From NCBI GenBank assembly GCA_937915755.1, contig CALGGR010000173.1:1-10277 (forward strand): a stretch of 10,277 nt of DNA. Direction: 5' to 3'. The DNA comes from an uncultured Fretibacterium sp. Its GTDB lineage: Bacteria > Synergistota > Synergistia > Synergistales > Aminobacteriaceae. Under the pieces are notes generated by a model, which saw only the letters and a list, made by a program, of their open reading frames with translations, was not told where the DNA came from and made no database searches. Made by a program: the position numbers and the translations under genes. Position 1 is the first letter of the stretch. Each line of letters opens with the position of its first letter. Shown here one piece after another: positions 7,417 to 10,277 of the stretch.

Positions 7417-8193
7417 TTAGAAGCACGTGAATGCGCCGTCAAGACAGAAATCCGCGCCTGTCGTGAAAGTGCTTGTGTCTCCTGCCAAGTACACGCAGAT
7501 TGATTCGAGTTCTTCGGGCTTTCCGAGCCTACCCATTGGCGCAAGCTCATTCCACTTTGCGATTAACGGTTTCAGGAACTCGGAGCTGAGTGTGAGGTCT
7601 GTCCCGATGTAACCAGGGCTTATGCTGTTGACTCTGACTCCGCGCTTCGCCCACTCGATTGCGAGGGACTTCGTGAGCTGGATTACGCCCGCCTTCGATG
7701 CGTTGTAAGCACACTGAGGCTGTGGAACGTTGACGATGTGAGCCGACATTGATGCTGTGTTGATGATTGAGCCGCCGCCGTGAGCGAGCATGTATTTCCC
7801 CGCGATTGTGTCAGTGAGGAATACGCTATTGAGGTTCACGTCGATGTTCTTCTTCCACTGTGCATAGGTCATCTCGTCAGCCGGAGCGTTGATGCAGATT
7901 CCAGCGTTTGCGTGGCAGAAATCGAGTCCGCCGAGTTCCGCGACAACCTTGTCAACCATAGCTTGAACGTCTGCCTCGTTCGTAACGTCGCACTTTATGG
8001 CTATGACTTTGCGTCCTGTAGCCTCTGCGATTTCCTTTGCGGTCTTCTGTGCTTCGTCGATGTCGAGGTCAACGATGGCAACGTCCGCACCTGCTTCAGC
8101 GAAAGCCGTTGCCGTACATTTGCCGATTCCTCTTGCTGCGCCTGTGATGAAGCCTTTTTTGCCGTCAAGCCTCATTCTTTCGATAATACCCAC
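7417..8193 (-). CDS. Short-chain dehydrogenase/reductase, polyol/ketose type
   Basis: This cytoplasmic NAD(P)-dependent classical SDR is the first gene of the operon. The 258-aa product has the cofactor loop TGAARGIG (17-24), Asp42 at the end of the second strand favouring NAD, NAG at 96-98, Asn120, and the catalytic set Ser148, Tyr163 and Lys167. The stretch SAHIVNVPQPQCAYNASK resembles mannitol dehydrogenase and sorbose-reductase-like SDRs, with two extra residues between Ser and Tyr. A GTG start at 8193 is chosen: AGGGGGG (complement of 8202-8208) sits 8 bases upstream, and GIIERMRLDGKKGFITGA fits the usual N-terminus of these enzymes. An ATG at 8211 in the same frame lacks a ribosome site, and one at 8175 has only a weak one. 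It probably interconverts a sugar alcohol and a ketose taken up by the transporter. Confidence 0.9.
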   Translation of the reverse strand: MGIIERMRLDGKKGFITGAARGIGKCTATAFAEAGADVAIVDLDIDEAQKTAKEIAEATGRKVIAIKCDVTNEADVQAMVDKVVAELGGLDFCHANAGICINAPADEMTYAQWKKNIDVNLNSVFLTDTIAGKYMLAHGGGSIINTASMSAHIVNVPQPQCAYNASKAGVIQLTKSLAIEWAKRGVRVNSISPGYIGTDLTLSSEFLKPLIAKWNELAPMGRLGKPEELESICVYLAGDTSTFTTGADFCLDGAFTCF

Positions 8194-8201
8194 TGGTGAA
8201 A

Positions 8202-8208
8202 CCCCCCT
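8202..8208 (-). promoter_or_regulatory. Ribosome binding site deciding a GTG start for the SDR gene
   Basis: AGGGGGG on the - strand lies 8 bases before GTG 8193-8191. It overlaps the region just after the alternative ATG at 8211, so that ATG cannot use it. Confidence 0.65.
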
Positions 8209-8238
8209 CATAATATTCTAAGCAGTTACGTGGAACAT

Positions 8239-8261
8239 TTATGTAAAATGGATTTGCATAA
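8239..8261. promoter_or_regulatory. Candidate operator for the ROK repressor
   Basis: The inverted repeat TTATGTAAA-5-TTTGCATAA has 9-base arms that match at 8 of 9 positions, and one more matching pair lies outside (8237/8263). It is centred at 8250, overlaps the last bases of the operon's -10 box and covers its predicted start site near 8253. That is a classic repression position. Its TTATnnAAA character recalls AT-rich ROK operators such as those of NagC/Mlc. The binding protein is inferred from the adjacent divergent regulator gene. Confidence 0.68.
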
Positions 8262-8288
8262 TTTAACAGTTATAGCGTAATTTGTCAA
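8260..8288 (-). promoter_or_regulatory. Sigma70-like promoter of the sugar/polyol operon
   Basis: On the - strand a perfect -35 TTGACA (complement of 8283-8288) is followed after 17 bases by the -10 TAAATT (complement of 8260-8265, 4 of 6 matches). This predicts transcription from about 8253 and a roughly 60-base leader before the SDR GTG. The -10 abuts the palindromic operator. Confidence 0.72.
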
Positions 8289-8309
8289 TGCGGGAATTGA
8301 AGGTAAAAT
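8282..8309 (+). promoter_or_regulatory. Sigma70-like promoter of the ROK regulator gene
   Basis: TTGTCA (8282-8287, 5 of 6) and TAAAAT (8304-8309, 5 of 6) are 16 bases apart. They predict a start near 8316, which lies downstream of the ATG at 8288 and supports the TTG start at 8348. The -35 overlaps the operon's -35 on the other strand. Confidence 0.62.
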
Positions 8310-8334
8310 ATAAAAATGCCATGCAGAGAATATC

Positions 8335-8339
8335 AGGAG
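8335..8339 (+). promoter_or_regulatory. Ribosome binding site deciding a TTG start for the ROK gene
   Basis: AGGAG lies 8 bases before TTG 8348-8350. The upstream in-frame ATGs at 8288 and 8321 have no such site. Confidence 0.65.
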
Positions 8340-8347
8340 TGAGAATA

Positions 8348-9499
8348 TTGACCAGACGAATAACGCTTGCACAGATCAAGAGAAATAACAGGCAGCTAAT
8401 TTACGAGTACATATACAGCCGTAAAGACAAACAGGTTTTACAGCAGGATATTTCCCGAACGCTTCACATGAGCCGTCCAACAGTGGCTAGTAATCTCGCG
8501 GCGATGGAGAAAGACGGCCTTATATTCAGGAGCGGACTTGCTGAAATCGGACAGCCCGGAAGAAGGCCGGTAACTTGGTCAGCAGCTTCGGACTATAGGA
8601 TTGCGGTAGGCGTTGAGATTTTGAAGCACTCAGTGAAAATTGCCGCTGTTAATCTTTATGGCGAGGCCGTGAAGTGCGAGAGTTTTCATGCAGAATATGC
8701 CAACGATGATAAATATTACGAGCATATCAGCATAGAGGTGAAAAACTTTATATCCTCGCTGGAAATTGATGAAGCCTATAAAAAGATACTCGGTATCGGT
8801 TTCGCCCTTCAAGGACTCGTTTCGGAGGACGGGACTTCGGTAATTTACGGCGAAATCCTCAAATGCACCGGGCTGAAGGTTGATGTTTTCACGCGATGGC
8901 TTGATTACCCCTGCAAATTTGTGCATGAACCTGACGGTGCCGCTGTCTCGGAACTCTGGGTATCGCCCGAACTCGACTCAGGCGTTTACCTTTCGATGAG
9001 CGAACATTTGGGAGGGGCGTTAATCTCTCAGCGGAAAGTTATCAACGGAATGCACAGGCACTCGGCAACGTTTGAACACATAACGGCATGTAAAGACGGC
9101 GATTTGTGCTACTGCGGAAAGAGAGGCTGTTACGAGACTATATGCTCGAAAGTCGCTCTGCTTAAAGGCGATGACCCTGATGAATTTTTCAGGAGGGTAA
9201 GGAGAGGAGAGGCCGGAGCGTCCGAGAGATGGGGGGTATTCCTGAGACACTTGGGGAGACTTATTGCCCATCTTCATCTGGTGATTGACTCGAAATTTAT
9301 TCTTGGAGGACACCTTGCGCCTTACTTTACTGACGATGATATAAAAGTTCTTTATGAATACTCAAGGGAGAGGACACCATTCACGGAGAATGACGATTAC
9401 ATTTTACTCAGCAAAATGCCCTCTCATAACATAACGATTGGCGCGGCTCTCCCCTATATCATGAGGTTTCTGGAGAATGTGCCAGACGTTAAGCCCTGA
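8348..9499 (+). CDS. ROK-family transcriptional repressor
   Basis: This DNA-binding regulator is divergent from the sugar/polyol operon and is its likely repressor. The 383-aa product has a winged helix-turn-helix (about residues 32-62, with QQDISRTLHMSRPTVASNLAAM at its core) and then a ROK sugar-kinase-like domain. The family zinc cluster CYCGKRGC (Cys254, Cys256, Cys261) is present, with His244 as the likely fourth ligand. The nucleotide and catalytic motifs are degenerate: VGVEI replaces the phosphate-binding DxGxT region, and HEPDGAA stands where kinases have the NDAN motif. It should therefore be a sensor rather than a kinase. The TTG start at 8348 is chosen because of the AGGAG site and because RRITLAQIKRNNRQLI is the usual N-terminus of ROK regulators. 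The longer frame reaches 8282. It meets the ankyrin gene tail to tail after 4 bases. Confidence 0.88.
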   Translation: MTRRITLAQIKRNNRQLIYEYIYSRKDKQVLQQDISRTLHMSRPTVASNLAAMEKDGLIFRSGLAEIGQPGRRPVTWSAASDYRIAVGVEILKHSVKIAAVNLYGEAVKCESFHAEYANDDKYYEHISIEVKNFISSLEIDEAYKKILGIGFALQGLVSEDGTSVIYGEILKCTGLKVDVFTRWLDYPCKFVHEPDGAAVSELWVSPELDSGVYLSMSEHLGGALISQRKVINGMHRHSATFEHITACKDGDLCYCGKRGCYETICSKVALLKGDDPDEFFRRVRRGEAGASERWGVFLRHLGRLIAHLHLVIDSKFILGGHLAPYFTDDDIKVLYEYSRERTPFTENDDYILLSKMPSHNITIGAALPYIMRFLENVPDVKP

Positions 9500-9503
9500 C
9501 TGT

Positions 9504-10277
9504 TTACTCTTTTGCGCCGTATCTGCGGAGGAGTTTGGCAGTTTCTGTGTTGCCTATCAACATTAAAGCCGTCATGCCGATATTGTCCTTAGCGTTGACA
9601 TCAGCACCGTGTTTCAGGAGAGCTTCTGCTGTTTCTTTGTAGCCGTAATATGCTGCACGCATTAAAGCCGTCCTGCTGGTCGAATCCTTAGCGTTGACAT
9701 CAGCTCCGTTTTTCAGGAGTAGTTCTGCTGTTCGTGTGTCGCCGTTCCGTGCCGCCAGCATTAAAGCTGTATATCCAGGTATATAGCCAAGCCCATATCC
9801 CTCACTGTACTTAGCATTTACATTTGCGCCGTTCATGATGGCTTCTTCAATTTTCTTGGCATCACCTGAGTCGCACAGCTTCAGAAAATCCTTATCACTC
9901 ATCGGGGGAAGTTTATTCTTGGCTTTTTCCCGTTCAAGCTCCTGCTGTAGTTCCTCAACCTGCCGTAAAGCCTCGTGTGATTTTGCTTCAGTCTGCCTTA
10001 GTGCCTCGTCCTTGCGCTGAAGTTCCGCCTGCATACGCTCCTGTTCCTGCCGTTGAGCCTCAAGCTGTTTCTGTATCTCCGATTTTTGTCTGGCCTCCTC
10101 TGCTTTTTGAGCCTCAGCCTGTCTCAATGCCTTGTCCCTGCGCTGAAGTTCCGCCTTTGAGGTATCAAGCTGACTCTCAAGCTCGGTTATGCGCCGTGAA
10201 GCCTCCTGATGTTGAGACGTTGACCGCTCTAATGCCTCATCTTTGCGCTGTAACTCCTGCTGTAGAGCCTCAAGCTG
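9504..10277 (-). CDS. Coiled-coil/ankyrin-repeat protein, 5' end beyond the window
   Basis: The frame is open from the window edge to the TAA at 9504-9506, giving at least 257 residues, and the true start lies outside. A TTG at 10127 is not a real start: the 50 codons upstream continue the same coiled coil without a break. Visible residues 1-122 are a Gln/Glu/Lys/Arg/Ala-rich coiled coil with recurring blocks such as QRKDEALRQTEA. Residues about 127-257 form four ankyrin repeats: a capping repeat (FLKLCDSGDAKKIEEAIMNG), two canonical 33-residue repeats with TALMLAARNGDTRTAELLLK and GADVNAK, and a truncated last one ending at AKLLRRYGAKE. Ankyrin repeats mediate protein binding, so an adaptor or scaffold role is likely. 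No signal peptide can be judged. It has no evident link to the sugar operon. Confidence 0.85.
   Translation of the reverse strand, partial: QLEALQQELQRKDEALERSTSQHQEASRRITELESQLDTSKAELQRRDKALRQAEAQKAEEARQKSEIQKQLEAQRQEQERMQAELQRKDEALRQTEAKSHEALRQVEELQQELEREKAKNKLPPMSDKDFLKLCDSGDAKKIEEAIMNGANVNAKYSEGYGLGYIPGYTALMLAARNGDTRTAELLLKNGADVNAKDSTSRTALMRAAYYGYKETAEALLKHGADVNAKDNIGMTALMLIGNTETAKLLRRYGAKE
9561..9857 (-). repeat. 99-bp DNA repeats encoding ankyrin units
   Basis: Units begin at 9561, 9660 and 9759, each opening with CATTAAAGC on the + strand, exactly 99 bases (33 codons) apart. The first two share long stretches such as CCTTAGCGTTGACATCAGC. The third is more diverged and carries an extra Gly/Tyr-rich insert (SEGYGLGYIPGY). 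The end given is the third start plus 99 bases. Confidence 0.8.
10013..10277 (-). repeat. Heptad-phased repeats in the coiled-coil segment
   Basis: The 18-mer TGCGCTGAAGTTCCGCCT occurs identically at 10013-10030 and 10139-10156, and a diverged copy (TGCGCTG then AACTCC) starts at 10244. Spacings are 126 and 105 bases, that is 42 and 35 codons, both whole numbers of heptads. A second shared word, GCCTCAAGCTG, occurs near 10057 and at 10267-10277. Confidence 0.75.

Noticed and set aside
8287..8300. CAAT-6-ATTG inverted repeat as a second operator
   Set aside because: Arms of only four bases are expected by chance, and it does not resemble the main palindrome.
10125..10127. TTG as the start of the ankyrin protein
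   Set aside because: The frame continues open to the window edge for 50 more codons with the same coiled-coil composition and repeats.
9561..10277. Regularly spaced repeats that could suggest a CRISPR array
   Set aside because: The repeats are coding, in frame, imperfect, and explained by ankyrin units and coiled-coil heptads. There are no unique spacers of constant length.

Overview
The window reads as a bacterial chromosomal segment of moderate GC content. It is built around a carbohydrate or polyol uptake-and-oxidation operon, with parts of two other loci at its edges. TRAP-transporter genes, an Rbs-type sugar ABC transporter, a ROK regulator and a coiled-coil/ankyrin protein together suggest an anaerobic gut or rumen bacterium. 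A Synergistota member is my best guess, but that is an impression from gene content and no taxonomic marker is present.

Left edge, + strand (about 112-1653): a TRAP solute-binding protein (DctP) and the small TRAP membrane subunit (DctQ). They are closed by a strong intrinsic terminator at 1722-1750, with no large DctM permease after them. The 385-base gap that follows (1654-2038) holds this terminator, a degraded C-terminal piece of a 4Fe-4S ferredoxin-type protein (about 1830-1976), and a terminator (1980-2018) serving the opposite-strand operon.

Centre, - strand (8193 down to 2039): one operon in transcription order: short-chain dehydrogenase (SDR), periplasmic sugar-binding protein, a 12-bp hairpin, two-domain sugar ABC ATPase, sugar ABC permease, an unrecognised 191-aa helical protein, and a zinc-dependent polyol dehydrogenase. 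The binding protein captures a sugar or polyol, the permease/ATPase import it, and the two NAD-type oxidoreductases probably oxidise or interconvert it. No sugar kinase, isomerase or aldolase is present, so the product must be handled elsewhere.

Control region and right edge: a divergent ROK-family repressor on the + strand (TTG start at 8348) faces the operon. The 154-base intergenic region contains two divergent sigma70-like promoters whose -35 boxes overlap, and a near-perfect 23-bp palindrome over the predicted operon start site that is a good operator candidate. The ROK gene runs tail to tail, 4 bases apart, into a - strand coiled-coil/ankyrin-repeat gene whose 5' end lies beyond the window.

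I found no tRNA, rRNA, CRISPR array, insertion sequence or phage gene.
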